Of a stretch of 64,000 nt of DNA, positions 31,331 through 41,627 are shown piece by piece. Every line of letters starts with the position of its first letter. Position 1 is the stretch's first letter. Below the pieces are notes generated by a model. It had not been told where the DNA came from, ran no database searches, and saw only the letters and a program-made list of their open reading frames with translations. The DNA lies in NCBI GenBank assembly GCA_007858575.1, contig CP042279.1, positions 5,706,501-5,770,500 of the forward strand, read 5' to 3'. Both the position numbers and the translations under genes were made by a program. This DNA is from Streptomyces sp. WAC08241. Lineage in GTDB: Bacteria > Actinomycetota > Actinomycetes > Streptomycetales > Streptomycetaceae.

Positions 31331-32167
31331 ATGAGCTACGACGCCCGCGAATGGGTGTGGGACCACAGCAGCAGCAAGGGCACCGCCCGCATGGTCCTCG
31401 CCCTGATCGCCGACCGGTGCCTCGACCGCCGCTGCATCGCGTACGCGTCCGTGCCCACCCTCATGAAGCGCGCGAACGCATCCCGTACGGCCGTGCGCGA
31501 CGCCCTCACGAAGCTGATCGCCAGCGGGGAGCTGACACAGCTCGCGGGCCGCAAGGGACCGCGCGGAGAGACGTACTACCACCTCCCGATCGCCGCCTCC
31601 TTCCTCGCCGACCAAGCAGACGAGGGGGACCGGAACGCGGCCCCTCAGGGGATCGGTTCTCGACCCTTCGGGGCCGGAATCCGACCCTGCCGACGCCTTC
31701 ACAGGGGAGCCGGATAACGGCCCCGGGGAACGGATTCCGACCCCTGGGGGACCGGATTCCAGCCTCCGGGGGCGCGGATTCCGACCCCCAGAACGGTAGT
31801 GAACCGAAGGTGAACGGTAAGAGCAGCAGCTCTGCCTCCCTCACCGCCGCCGCCCAGTGGGAGATCGACGACGCCACCTGGGCCTGGCTGCGGCACGACG
31901 GGCACCTGGCCCGACTCGGCGAGCACGGCCTGCGGGCAGCCGACGAGAAGTGGCGCACCTACCGGGCGGCGTGGGCACCCCGCCCGGCCGCCGCGTGGGT
32001 GCCGACTGGCGCACGTGGATCGCCCGGGAACGCACCCCGCCCCGGAGCGGCCGAACCTGCGCGCCCTGCCTGGCGGCGCCGCCCCACGCGCAGGCGGCAT
32101 GACCCGCGCCGAAGCGCACACCGCCGCCCTCCTCGCAGCCCTCGACGAACCGACAGGAACGGAGTAA
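31331..32167 (+). CDS. Winged-helix protein of the mobile element (replication or regulation type)
   Basis: About 280 residues. The N-terminal helix-turn-helix reads MSYDAREWVWDHSSSKGTAR, then VPTLMKRANASRTAVRDALTKLIASGEL, like initiator or GntR-like domains of actinobacterial integrative elements. The middle is low complexity with repeated Phe-Arg-Pro and Gly-rich segments (31640-31800). The C-terminal part is helical (WEIDDATWAWLRHDGHLARL) and ends AALLAALDEPTGTE. Breaks near 31650, 31995 and 32035. Confidence 0.6.
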
Positions 32168-32175
32168 CCCACCCC

Positions 32176-32864
32176 TTGAACGCCGCGAAGTCGCCGCTGT
32201 CCTCGCCTACACCGGCCGTCTGGACCCCCGCACGATCCGTACCGACCCAGGCGAAGCCCGCGACCAGCTCGCCCAGTGGCACGAACTGCTCCACGACGTG
32301 CCCTTCGCCACGGACCACGGCTGGGACGTCCGCCAGGCGATACGGACGCACGTCCTCGACTCGCCCTACCCGATCCTGCCCGTGGACGTCGCCCGAGCGT
32401 GGCGCACGTACCGCCGCGACCGTCTCGACCGGCACACCGACCCCACGCCGACCGCCGACCCGGACAACCCGGCCGCTTGGCGGGCCGAGCTCCTCGGCAG
32501 CCGGCAGGCCGTGGCCACCGGAACGGCCGCGCCCGCGACGCACCGGCAGCTCACCAGCGGTGGCCCGCACGCCGATGTGGAGGCCCGCCTGCGCGCCATC
32601 GGATCGGGCGTCCCACCGACAATCCGCGCCGCGCTCGCCCCCTACCGGCCGACCCGCGCCGCACGTGAGGCCGCTGTCGCCGCAGGGCTCCCGGACGCCC
32701 TCGGCGTCCGGTGCCCGTGGTGCCACGCCCGCGCGGGCGAACCCTGCCGCAGCCGACGCGTGGGCCCCGACGGCCGTGCCCGAGGCAACGCGCCCCGCGC
32801 CACGTCCCACCCGACGCGCCTCGATCTCGCCGCTGCGGAACTCGCCCGACAGGAAGCCGCATGA
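32176..32864 (+). CDS. Hypothetical protein with zinc-finger-like motif
   Basis: About 230 residues. It is helical (REVAAVLAYTGRLDPRTIRTDPGEARDQL; VPFATDHGWDVRQAIRTHVL; VDVARAWRTYRRDRLDRH). Near the C-terminus is CPWCHARAGEPCRSRR, a CxxC...C finger seen in other Streptomyces plasmid proteins. A TTG near 32176 with one missing C after it is the best start. It overlaps the next gene by four bases. Function unknown. Confidence 0.65.
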
Positions 32865-34166
32865 CCTTCCCCCTCGAACCCTCGCCCCTGCTCGCGATCG
32901 GCACGCTGTTGCTCGCCGCCGCCCTACTGTTCGCCGGATGGTTTATCCGGCGAGGCTGGAGCCGTACCAGTGGCATGCGGACCGGCACTCCGGCGATCAA
33001 GGTCGCGGGTCTGGCGGCAGCCGGCTGCACCGCCTACAGCGCCGACACCAGCTGGCGATTCGCCGCCGACTACCTGGACATGGGCAGCACCGTCGAGCGT
33101 GCCTTCATGTTCGCCACCGCCGAGCTGGCCCTGTTCGCCACCGCGCTGATGGCACGCCAGAACCTCAACGGTCCCGCACGAGCACCGGGCGTGCCCGGCG
33201 TCCTGGTGTGGGTGATCACCGGAGTGCAGATCATCCCCGCCTACGCCGAGTTCGGGCTCGTCGGTGGCACCGTGCGCGCCTTCGTGGGGCCGGTCATGGC
33301 GGCGATGCTGTGGCACCTGGCCATGGGCATCGAACTGCGTCACCGCACACCGCAGGCCGCCTCGCGAGGTCTGGCCGCCGTCCTCGTCCGGCAGACGCGC
33401 GAACGGCTACTGGCACGGCTGGGCATCGCCGACCAGGACGCGGACGCTGCCCGGCTCATCCGCGAGCGCGCGCTGAGCGACGCCGTCGCCCTGATCCTCC
33501 GCGCCGAAACGATGACCGACGGGCAGCGTGGCACGCTGCGGGCCGGCGCCTGTCCCACCGCCTGCACGAGGCACTGGAGCGGGCTGACGTCGACGGAGAC
33601 CCGCTCCAGGACGAGTTGTTGCTGCGCAAGCTCGCCACGCGCAAGCAGGCCCTCGACCTCGCCTCCTCACCCTGCCCCCTCGCTGGCACGCCCCAGTCCC
33701 GAACGCCGCCGGCGGCTCCGGGCAGAGTCGTCCGCGCGGAGGTTCTCCGAAGCGGGCGAAGGCGACGGGCAGCCTGCCCGCATCCGATTCGGGCGACGAG
33801 GACACTCACCGGACAGCCCGCCCGCAATCCGCCCGCCCGGAACCCGGCACCCGTATCCGCCCGAGTGTGGGCCGCCCGGAACACCCTGGACCTGTGAGCC
33901 CGGACCCGAAAGCGGGCGACGGACCTGGGGCTGATCCGGGCGAAACCGCGAAGCCGAAGCAGCCGGGACGTAAGCCCGAGCTGCCGTGGGACGTCCTCGT
34001 CGCCTACGCCCACCGCATCCATCGGGAGGCCGGGCGCCTCTCACGCGACCGCCTGGAAGACGCGGTGCGCGCCGACGGACACAGCATCGCCAGCGACCGC
34101 GCTGCCGAGGTCACCCGAGCCGTCAAGGCGGAGCTGAAGACCGCTCGCGCCGACCATCCACATTGA
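32861..34166 (+). CDS. Membrane protein of the mobile element, possible transfer or spread function
   Basis: About 434 residues. Hydrophobic helices occur in the first 160 residues: LLAIGTLLLAAALLFAGWFI, AFMFATAELALFATALMA, VLVWVITGVQIIPAYAEFGL and AFVGPVMAAMLWHLAMGI. A cytoplasmic helical part (RQTRERLLARLGIADQDADAARL) follows, and a C-terminal domain (LPWDVLVAYAHRIHREAGRLSRDRLEDAVRADG, cited in part). Similar proteins accompany transfer genes in actinomycete integrative elements. Breaks near 33545 and 33690 separate the parts; the end at 34166 could alternatively be a separate small gene from 33867. Confidence 0.6.
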
Positions 34167-34224
34167 GAGGGCCCACGCCGACGGTCCCGCCCTGTCGTCA
34201 CCCCGCACTTCAAGAAAGGCGCTG

Positions 34225-34836
34225 ATGTACGAGCACGTCATTCCCACGCCCGGCCAGCAGCAGGAAGGCCCCACCCCAGCCCACAGCGGAGCAGTTGTCC
34301 CGGGAGCAATGCTCCGGAGTTCCCGCCCCAGGGTGGCGGGAGCGGCCCTGCGCCAGGGGGCGCCGGACCGGCAGGCTGCGACCGAGGGCGGACCGCAGCC
34401 TGGAGGGGGACGGCGGGCCGAGTCCCTTTCGCGGCGGCGTCAGCGCGCCCGTCAGCCGAAGCCCCGCAAGCGCCTGCACCAGCCCAGCTGCCGCATGAAC
34501 GACGCAGAGTTCAAACGCTTCACCGACGCAGCAGCCCAGTGCCAGATGACCAACGCAGCCTTCCTCGCTTACGCCGTCGACAAGGCCGCCCGCGACCTGA
34601 CCCGCACCGCCGCCGAGATCGCCACCGAACGGGAAGTCATCGGCGAGCTGTTCGCCGCGCGTCGGCACCTTGGCTGGATCCACGGCCTGTTCAACCAGGT
34701 CGCCAAGGCCCTCAACTCCGGTGCCGACGCACCCCACCTCGACGCCACCGCCCAGGCCGTCCTGAACGCGGCCCGCCGCATGGAGGAGGCCACTGACGCC
34801 CTACTCGCCCACCGGGACGGTGGTACCGCCTCGTGA
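34225..34836 (+). CDS. MobC-like relaxosome protein
   Basis: About 203 residues. The first half is basic and low complexity. The second half is a MobC-like helical domain: MNDAEFKRFTDAAAQCQMTN, FLAYAVDKAARDLT, LGWIHGLFNQVAKALNSGADAP and VLNAARRMEEATDALL. MobC helps the relaxase at the transfer origin. It overlaps the relaxase start by four bases (GTGA), so the pair is coupled. Confidence 0.8.
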   Translation: MYEHVIPTPGQQQEGPTPAHSGAVVPGAMLRSSRPRVAGAALRQGAPDRQAATEGGPQPGGGRRAESLSRRRQRARQPKPRKRLHQPSCRMNDAEFKRFTDAAAQCQMTNAAFLAYAVDKAARDLTRTAAEIATEREVIGELFAARRHLGWIHGLFNQVAKALNSGADAPHLDATAQAVLNAARRMEEATDALLAHRDGGTAS

Positions 34837-36577
34837 TCCCCCGCATCCACAAGCGCGGCAGCGAGACGATCGGGCTGATCCGCTACTTGTACGGACCCGG
34901 CACCCACGAGGAGCACACCGACCCCCATCTGGTGGCTGCCTTCGACCCGCTCGCCCCGACCCCGGCCGCGACCCGCAGGCCACGTACGGGCAGCTGCAGC
35001 GACTGCTCGACCAGCCCGTTAACGCCTTGCCCGCCGGCCGACGGCCCAAGAAGCACGTGTGGCACCTGTCCGTACGCGCCAGCCCGGAGGATCCAGTCCT
35101 GTCCGACGAGGACTGGGCCGCCATCGCCCGCCGCATGGTCGCCGCCACCGGTATCGCCCCCGACGGCGACGATGCCGCCTGCCGGTGGGCGGCCGTCCGC
35201 CACGCCGACGACCACATCCACATCATCGCCACGCTGGTCCGCGAGGATGGCCGAAGGCCCCGTCTGCACAACGAGGTTTCGCCGTGCCCAGGCCGAGGCC
35301 CGCCTCATCGAAGCGGACTTCGGCCTGCGCCTTGTCAGTCCGGGCGATGGCACCGCCGCGAAGCGGCCCACCAGCGCCGAACGCCACAAGGCCGACCGCC
35401 GTGGCCAGCAGCGCACCCCGCGCGAGGAACTGCGCGAGGCGGTCCGCCTCTCGGCAGCCGGTGCGGCAAGCGAGGAGGAGTTCTTCGACCGCCTCGCTGC
35501 GGCCGGCCTGCTCATCCGGCGCCGTATCGCGCCATCGGGCGACACCCTCGGCTACACCGTCGCCCTTCCTGGCGATCGCAACGCCAAGGGCGAGCCCGTC
35601 TTGTACTCCGGCTCCAAGCTCGCCCCGGACCTCTCCCTGCCCCGCATCCGCGAACGCTGGACCAAGACCTCGGACGACCCCGCTCAGAACCTGCCCAGCC
35701 GTCGGTGACCGGGCCCGCGTCGGCACGCCGGCGCGCCAGTGCCGCTGCCTGGCAGGCACTGCTCGTCGTCGACCAGGGCGACGACGGCGTCATCGCTGCG
35801 CAGATCGCCGCCGCCGGGGAAGTCCTGGACGCCCTCGCCCAGACCTCCGCCGCCCACACCCGCCGCGAACTCCAGGCCGCCGCCACCGCGTTCGAACGCG
35901 CCTCCCGCTCCCACGTCCGCGCCGCACGCGGCCACGACCACGCCCTGCGCCAAGCCGCCCGTGACCTCGTCCACGGTGGCCCGGCCCTCGGCCGAGGCGA
36001 GGACGGCGCCACCGCCGCGATGGTCATCGACATGCTGATCTTCCTGATCACCGCCGCCGCGCACTGGCACGCCAAGAAGCAGCACGCCCAGCAGGCCGAG
36101 GCCGCCCACCGGGCCGCCGAACACCTGCGCGCCGCCTACCAGGCCGCCGCCGAGTACCCCATGGCCTTGCTCAACCACCGGGGTCGGCGCCTGGCTCCAG
36201 CCTGGCAACGCCACCACTCCGCCGCCGTACGCCAAGCCCTGCCCGAGCTGGCCGACCGGATCCTCGCCGAACCCGGCTGGCCGGCCCTCGCGGCCACCCT
36301 CGCCGAGGTCCAGGCAGCCGGTCACAGTCCCGCCACCCTGCTCGCCCAGGCTGCCGCACGACGGGAGCTGGGCACGGCGGAACGCGTGAGCGATGTGCTC
36401 GTGTGGCGGCTGCGGCGGATGGCCGGCCTCCCCGCCGGTCCCGACAACTCCCAGGACCAGCGCGCCCGAGGAACGTACGCGGTCACCTCACCGAAACAGG
36501 CAGCGCAAACCGGTACCAGGCTCGCGAATAGTTTCGCCGCGGCGACGCTGACCACAGAACCGAGCGGCGAAACATAG
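34833..36577 (+). CDS. Relaxase/mobilization protein
   Basis: About 580 residues. The nuclease domain begins VIPRIHKRGSETIGLIRYLYGPG and carries WAAVRHADDHIHIIATLVRED, the three-His (HxDxxHxH) relaxase motif. Next comes the NEVRRAQAEARLIEADFGL segment. The C-terminal half is Ala-rich helical (coiled coil) with a hydrophobic helix (AAMVIDMLIFLITAAAHW). It nicks DNA at oriT and pilots the strand. Breaks near 34975, 35270 and 35700. There is no FtsK/TraB translocase nearby in the window, so the element may be mobilizable and not self-transmissible. Confidence 0.85.
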
Positions 36578-36614
36578 CAGATGATCCCCGGTTAGGCTGA
36601 CCGGGAATTCTCCG
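36571..36614. repeat. 44-bp stem-loop repeat, copy B
   Basis: Partner of 30585-30628. The relaxase stop codon lies inside its first bases (ACATAG). The stem is shorter here because the loop side has changed. It could be a terminator or part of oriT. Confidence 0.65.
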
Positions 36615-36663
36615 CAATATAGAACGTGCCGGCACCCAGCCCAGCCCTTTCAGGAGAATCCGT

Positions 36664-37044
36664 ATGCCCCAGACCGAAATACGTCCCGAGATCGTCGACC
36701 TGCTCTGCGACGCGAACTTCAAGCACTTCCGCGAGACCGGCACCTGGTACCACCGAGACGGCCGCCCCTTCACCAAGGAGGAGCAGGTTCTGATCTTCCA
36801 GGCCACCCGCGCCGACCTTGAAGAGCTGAAGGCCCAGCACTCGCGCTACCTGGAGTACCTCCGGACGCACAAGGAAGCACCCGAAGCCGTCCAGCGTTTC
36901 CTCGCCCCGTTCATGGAAAAGCTCGAAGAGAAGAACCTCGGCAATGCCCACGCGCTCATGACGGAAGACGAGCGGGCCGAATTTAACCGCCTGCTCGGGC
37001 TCATGACCGAACCTGCTCGACCTTTCACCCCGTACACCTTCTGA
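36664..37044 (+). CDS. Hypothetical protein (126 aa)
   Basis: Unbroken, soluble and rich in Glu and Phe (MPQTEIRPEIVDLLCDANFKHF; LFQATRADLEELKAQHSRYLEYL in similar wording; LAPFMEKLEEKNLG). ATG 36664 with AGGAG eleven bases upstream. I recognise no family. A 14-bp hairpin follows. Confidence 0.7.
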   Translation: MPQTEIRPEIVDLLCDANFKHFRETGTWYHRDGRPFTKEEQVLIFQATRADLEELKAQHSRYLEYLRTHKEAPEAVQRFLAPFMEKLEEKNLGNAHALMTEDERAEFNRLLGLMTEPARPFTPYTF

Positions 37045-37080
37045 CAAGGAGCGAGGCGGCCGCGAACTAGGTAATGGAAG

Positions 37081-37114
37081 CGCCCGGTGGACGACCCGGA
37101 TCGTCCACCGGGCG
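37081..37114. terminator. Hairpin terminator
   Basis: CGCCCGGTGGACGA pairs perfectly with TCGTCCACCGGGCG around CCCGGA. It separates the 126-aa gene from the convergent flavoprotein gene. Confidence 0.85.
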
Positions 37115-37164
37115 TCTGCGGTTCCGGCTGCGGGGTTTTTACCGAATAGCGACGAGAGCTGTGG

Positions 37165-38117
37165 TCACCTGACGGACAGCAACTTCCCAACCTCATCGGT
37201 GCATCCCCACGAGAGCGTGACGCCAGCGCCCCCGTGCCCGTAGTTGTGCACGACCACGGTGCCGTCCTCCAGCCGCTCCGGCTCCACGCGGACCGTGGTC
37301 CGGGTCGGTCGAATGCCGATCCGGTGCTCCAGGACGCGGGCCTCGGCGAGGCGGGGTCGACCTCGATGCAGCGGGCCAAGATCCCGGCCGCCGCCTTGTC
37401 GTCGGCCGTGAGGTCGCCTTCGCCGTCGATGGCGGTGCCGCCGAGGACGATGGTGTCGCCGTGGGGATAGAAGCACAGCAGATCCGGGGAGAGGCCGGTG
37501 TCCTCGGAGAAGAACTCGGTCAGCCCCGGGTTGGTGACGACGACGTGCTGGCCGCGGATAGGCCGGAGGCCATGGTCCGGGACCAGTTCCCGGGCACCCA
37601 AGCCCGTGCAGTTGACGATCACGGAAGCAAGGCCAGCGTCCGCGAGCGAGGCCAGGCGTCGCCGCTCGACCGTTCCCCCAGCGGCATCGAGGCGACGCAG
37701 GAGGTAAGCGAGGTAGGTGGGCATGTCGATCAGCGGCACCGTGAACCGGTAACCGGACGAGAACCCGGCTGGCAGTTCGGCCGGCTCGCACGGCCTGAAG
37801 CCGGGCAGAGCGGTGGCCCAGTCCGGTGGGGCCTCAGCCGTGCGGGACGCCTCGATACCGCTGGTGAGCCGGACGCCCGTCGACGGGTCCTCCGCCAGCT
37901 CACGGAAGATCTTCAGGGAACACTGCCCCCACTGGTCGACCTTGTCCTTCGGCTCGACCAGGTACGGCCCCCACATCGCCCCCGCCGCCAGCGACGTGAC
38001 GCCGGGCACCTGCTCGGCGATCACGTGCACCGAAGCACCGGCTTCGGCAAGAACGACGGCGGTGGTGAGCCCCGCCACCCCGGCCCCGACAACGACAACG
38101 CGCTCCCCTGCGGTCAT
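37165..38117 (-). CDS. FAD-dependent oxidase of the D-amino-acid oxidase type
   Basis: About 318 residues. FAD binding by VVVVGAGVAGLTTAVVLAEAGA; TSLAAGAMWGPYLVEP; then VIVNCTGLGARELVPDHGLRPIRGQHVVV, GDTIVLGGTAIDGEGD and the C-terminal GIRPTRTTVRVEPE and HNYGHGGAGVTLSWG. These are DAAO signatures, including the C-terminal Arg and GxGGxG-like segment. It would oxidise a D-amino acid (or related amine) to the imino acid with H2O2 release. ATG 38117. One break near 37352. It is ten bases from the regulator gene on the same strand and may be co-transcribed with it. Confidence 0.85.
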
Positions 38118-38127
38118 GATCCTGACC

Positions 38128-39602
38128 CTAACGGCCGGGTTGCGTCGACGGGGCGTGTTCGGCAAGGGCGTGCTCCAGGACTGGCAGGAAGCTGCGCACG
38201 TGGGCGTTGCGCTGTCGGCGGCGCAGGTCTGCGGCGAGCTGGTGGAGCAGGCCGCGCTGCGAGGCGAGCGCACGACGTCGAGGCGGTCGGCGACGATCTG
38301 GCCGACCTCGCAGGCGGCCTCCAGGTCACCATGGGCGCTGTGGCCCAGGGCCAGCCAGGCCCCTTCGAACATGGCCCTGCGCTGGCTGGGGTCGCCGCGC
38401 GGGACGTCGTACGCCCCGGACCGGAGCATCTCCGACCCCTGGGCGAGGAAGCGCCGTCCCCTCGCGCCGCCATCCGCCTTCAGCTGGGCGCGGCCCATCT
38501 GGATGAGGCCGTAACCGGCTTGGCAGTCCAGGTGGTTATCGGTGAGGAAGTACATCCAGCGGGGTTCTCTTGGCCGCCGTCCCGGCTGGCGATCAGTTCG
38601 CGGGCGGCCCCGCGGGTGTGGACGAAGTCGTTGTCGCGGCCGGCGGCGGCGTACGCGTACGCGAGCCGGGACAAGACGGATGCCCGTACGACCGGCGGGA
38701 CGGCGTCGCTGGCCCGGCGAGCGGCCTCGCCGAGGGCGATGGCGTCGGCCGGGTGGCCCCGGCTCGCGGCCTGGAAGGAGAGGTCGCCGAGGATGTGGGC
38801 GCAGAGGGCAGGTCGTTGACCTGGTGTGCCGCCCGCAACGCGGTGGCGAAGTAGCGCTGCGCCAGACCGTGGTCAGCGGCGTCGAAGGCCATCCAGCCGG
38901 CCAGCTGGCCGATCTCCGCGAGCGCGCGGATGAGGCGGCTCGCGACGGCAGGAGCGTGACCGCCTTCGCTGATCAGCAAGCCGACCGCACGGAACTGAGC
39001 ACCCACGTACGGGAGATGACGTGCTCCACCATGCTCGTCGTCGAGCGCGGAGAGCATGGGCAAGTGCTGCTCGACTTGGTCGACGAGCGGATCGGCACCT
39101 GCGGACGGCGTGATCCGGGGTGCGTACTGGCCACGCCCCGCCGTGCCGTCGAGGTACTGGGCGACGATCGCGAGGAGCCCCGCGCCCGAGATCGCGAGGA
39201 ACCGACGTCGATCGACGAGCCTCCCATCACCCAGTCCTCCACGATCGCCTCCATGCCCTGCACGGTCCAGGGCCGTGCGAGATCCGTGTCGGCCGGAACG
39301 AGCGCCGAGGAGTCGCCCACGCGGCCCTGCCAGAGTTCGGCCACCGAGACAGGTCTACCCAGTTCCTGGGAGAGCACGTAGGAGGCCATCATCGGTAATG
39401 GCGAGCGTGGCAGCGAGCCTGCGTCCCGCCAGTGGTACGGCGCCGACTCGGCCACCGTCCCCGCTCCGAACACCCTGTTGAGCTTGCGAGCGAGCGCCTT
39501 CGGGCTCCACCCGAGTTCTTCGAGGCACGCCGCCAATACGGCGTTGGGTTCCCTGCCTGCGGTGCCACGTGCGACCACCTCTTGCCCCAGTGGTTCGTCC
39601 AT
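38128..39602 (-). CDS. XRE-type regulator with TPR-like repeats
   Basis: About 490 residues. The N-terminus reads VLAACLEELGWSPKALARKLNRVFGAG, a helix-turn-helix of the actinobacterial XRE/TPR kind, then PYHWRDAGSLPRSPLPMMASYVLSQELGRP. The rest is helical repeats (HLPYVGAQFRAVGLLISEG, AGWMAFDAADHGLAQRYFATAL, LSRLAYAYAAAGRDNDFVHT, ACEVGQIVADRLDVV). Breaks near 39215, 38808, 38560 and 38275. In Streptomyces such regulators often stand next to an anti-sigma-like ATPase, as here. Possible regulator of the downstream cluster. Confidence 0.75.
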
Positions 39603-39695
39603 CACTTCTCGCGCTTCCCCATGGTGGCGCCCTCGGGCGGCTGATTTACCTCCTTCTCAAGGAAGTTGACCGAGTTGACCCGTTGATCGGGTCCT

Positions 39696-40274
39696 GTGCG
39701 ACCGCCCTCCTCCGGTGTTCTTGGATCCCGGCGGAAGAAGCCGCCCTCGGTGCCGACGGAGAAGAGGTGGGCCTTGAGACACCGCACGAGTACCTCCCGA
39801 AACTGTCTCGGCATTGTGCTGGACCACGACGTCGGACAACCGGCCTCCGTCGCCGGCGCGACGACGCTGATCACGGATCTGCCGTACGGGCCGAAGGCGG
39901 CCGAGGTCGCCCGGAAGGCTGTGGCGGTCGCACTCCATGGCACCGAGGCGGAACTCCTCGATGACGCCCGACTGATCACCTCTGAGCTTGCGGCGAACGC
40001 GTTCGCCTCGGGCAGCCCGCCCCTGGTCCTGTGCGTCGACCGCACGACCCCGACCACCGGCGGTCTGGAGGTCGAGATCACCGTCACCGACGGCGGCTGC
40101 TCTCACCCCGCGCCGTCCTCTTCTCAGGTTCCTGGTGAGGAGGCCGAGTCGGGACGCGGGCTGGTCATCGTCGAGGCCCTGGCCGACGCCTGGTCGCTGA
40201 CGACCGGCACCCACGGCACCCGCGCCTGGTGCCGACTCACCCGCAATGCCCGCCCCACGACCGCCAGCACCTGA
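39696..40274 (+). CDS. ATP-binding anti-sigma-factor-like protein (HATPase_c_2)
   Basis: About 150-190 residues. It has ARLITSELAANAFASGSPPLVL (N-box), VEITVTDGG (G1) and ESGRGLVIVEALADAWSLTTGTHGTRAWCRL (G2 and C-terminal strand, cited in part). This is the RsbW/SpoIIAB-like single-domain kinase family, very common beside XRE regulators in Streptomyces. The start is uncertain; a codon near 39768 would give a more usual length. Confidence 0.75.
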   Translation: MRPPSSGVLGSRRKKPPSVPTEKRWALRHRTSTSRNCLGIVLDHDVGQPASVAGATTLITDLPYGPKAAEVARKAVAVALHGTEAELLDDARLITSELAANAFASGSPPLVLCVDRTTPTTGGLEVEITVTDGGCSHPAPSSSQVPGEEAESGRGLVIVEALADAWSLTTGTHGTRAWCRLTRNARPTTAST

Positions 40275-40317
40275 CGCCCACGCCCGCGATACCCGTCTTC
40301 GAAGGAGGCACCACACG

Positions 40318-41627
40318 GTGCGCATCGACCATGCCACACCACCACCCCGCGCACGGCCGCAGTACCAGAAGCCGTTCGCCAACCCCGTGTCGTCGTCGCC
40401 TCCACGAAGGCTTCTACGGTGCGGGGTCGGGCACCGGCTTCAGCAACCGCGCCTTCCTCACGGCCCTCGCCCGCCTGTTGCCGCCAGGCCGCCTCGTCGT
40501 GATCACGCCGCACGTGCCGGAGACGGCAGGAGCCCACGACCGGCGGTGGGCCAGCGAGGTCCAGCAGATGCTGCGGCAATCCGAGGCCGACGTCATCACG
40601 ATCCCGGAGGTCCAGGCGGCGCCGGACTCGATACACGGCTCCGCGCAGCTGTGCGACCTGGCAGGCGAGGCAGCCGTACGCATCGCCGACCGCGCGAGCC
40701 GGTGCCTTCTCATCGGCCTCGACATCCCGTTTCTCGGGCTGGCCCCTACACGTCGCCGACCACGGACCTGCTGCTCGTACCCCGCTCCACGACTGCGCTG
40801 ACGCGGCCCAAGGACATGTCCCGCGTCCGCTGGGAGCGGGACGCCCTGCGGGCGGCGACCGTCCGAGGCGGGCGGATCGGCGCCATCTCCTCCCACATGC
40901 GGGGCCACCTCGTCGTCAGCTACGCCGTTCCTCGGGGAAGCATCGTGAGCGTCCCGAACGGGCTGATCCAGGAGGAGATGGCCCGGCCGACGAGCGCGCC
41001 GCCCCTGTCCTTCAAGGCCCGCGCCGGGTTCCTTCTCGCCATGGGCCGCGCCGTGCCGACAAAGGGCTTCGACGACCTCCTGGAAGCGCTGCGCATTCTC
41101 AAGGAGCGCGGGGTCCGCGCGCCGCACCTGGTCCTGGCGGCGGTGACCTCGGACGAACGCGAGCGCCCGACCTCGTATCAGGAGGACTTGGCGGCGCGCA
41201 TCCGCGCGTACGGCCTGGACGCGACTCTGATCACGCGCTTCACTCCCGCGATCCGCGCGTGGCTGCACAACCCGGCCCTGCGTGCGGTTGTCGTTCCTTC
41301 CCGGGAGGAGCCGTTCGGGCGCATCCCCTTGGAGGCGTTCGCGGCCGGTGCTGGCCCGGTGGTGGCGACCACGGCCGGCGGGCTGGCCCAGACCGTCGTC
41401 GAGGGCGAGACCGGATTCACCGCTCACCCCGTGACGCCAGGTCCCTGGCTTCCGCGCTTCACCGCGCCCTGACTGTCCTGCCCCGCGAACGCGACCGGCT
41501 CCGGAGCGCCGGGGCGGCCCTGGTGCGCTCGCGCCACGACTACGAGGCCAGCATCGGTTCCGTCGTCGAACGCATCGCTCCTTGGGCTCTTGCGCCGGCG
41601 TCGAGCGCGGTGGGCCGAGCGCGATGA
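40318..41627 (+). CDS. Glycosyltransferase, GT-B fold (GT4-like)
   Basis: About 436 residues. The C-terminal donor domain has VPNGLIQEEMARP, FLLAMGRAVPTKGFDDLLEALRIL, ALRAVVVPSREEPFGRIPLEAFAAGAGPVVATTAGGLAQTVVEGETGF (cited in part), the E-x7-E region of GT4. The N-terminal acceptor domain begins after VRIDHATPP with EGFYGAGSGTGFSNRAFL. GTG 40318 follows GAAGGAGG. Breaks near 40405, 40744 and 41438. It is the first gene of an overlapping operon. Donor and acceptor unknown. Confidence 0.85.

Noticed and set aside
31640..31800. Iterons of a plasmid origin
   Set aside because: The GGATTCCGACCCC-type repeats lie inside a coding frame, vary in spacing and are few, so they are more likely low-complexity coding sequence.
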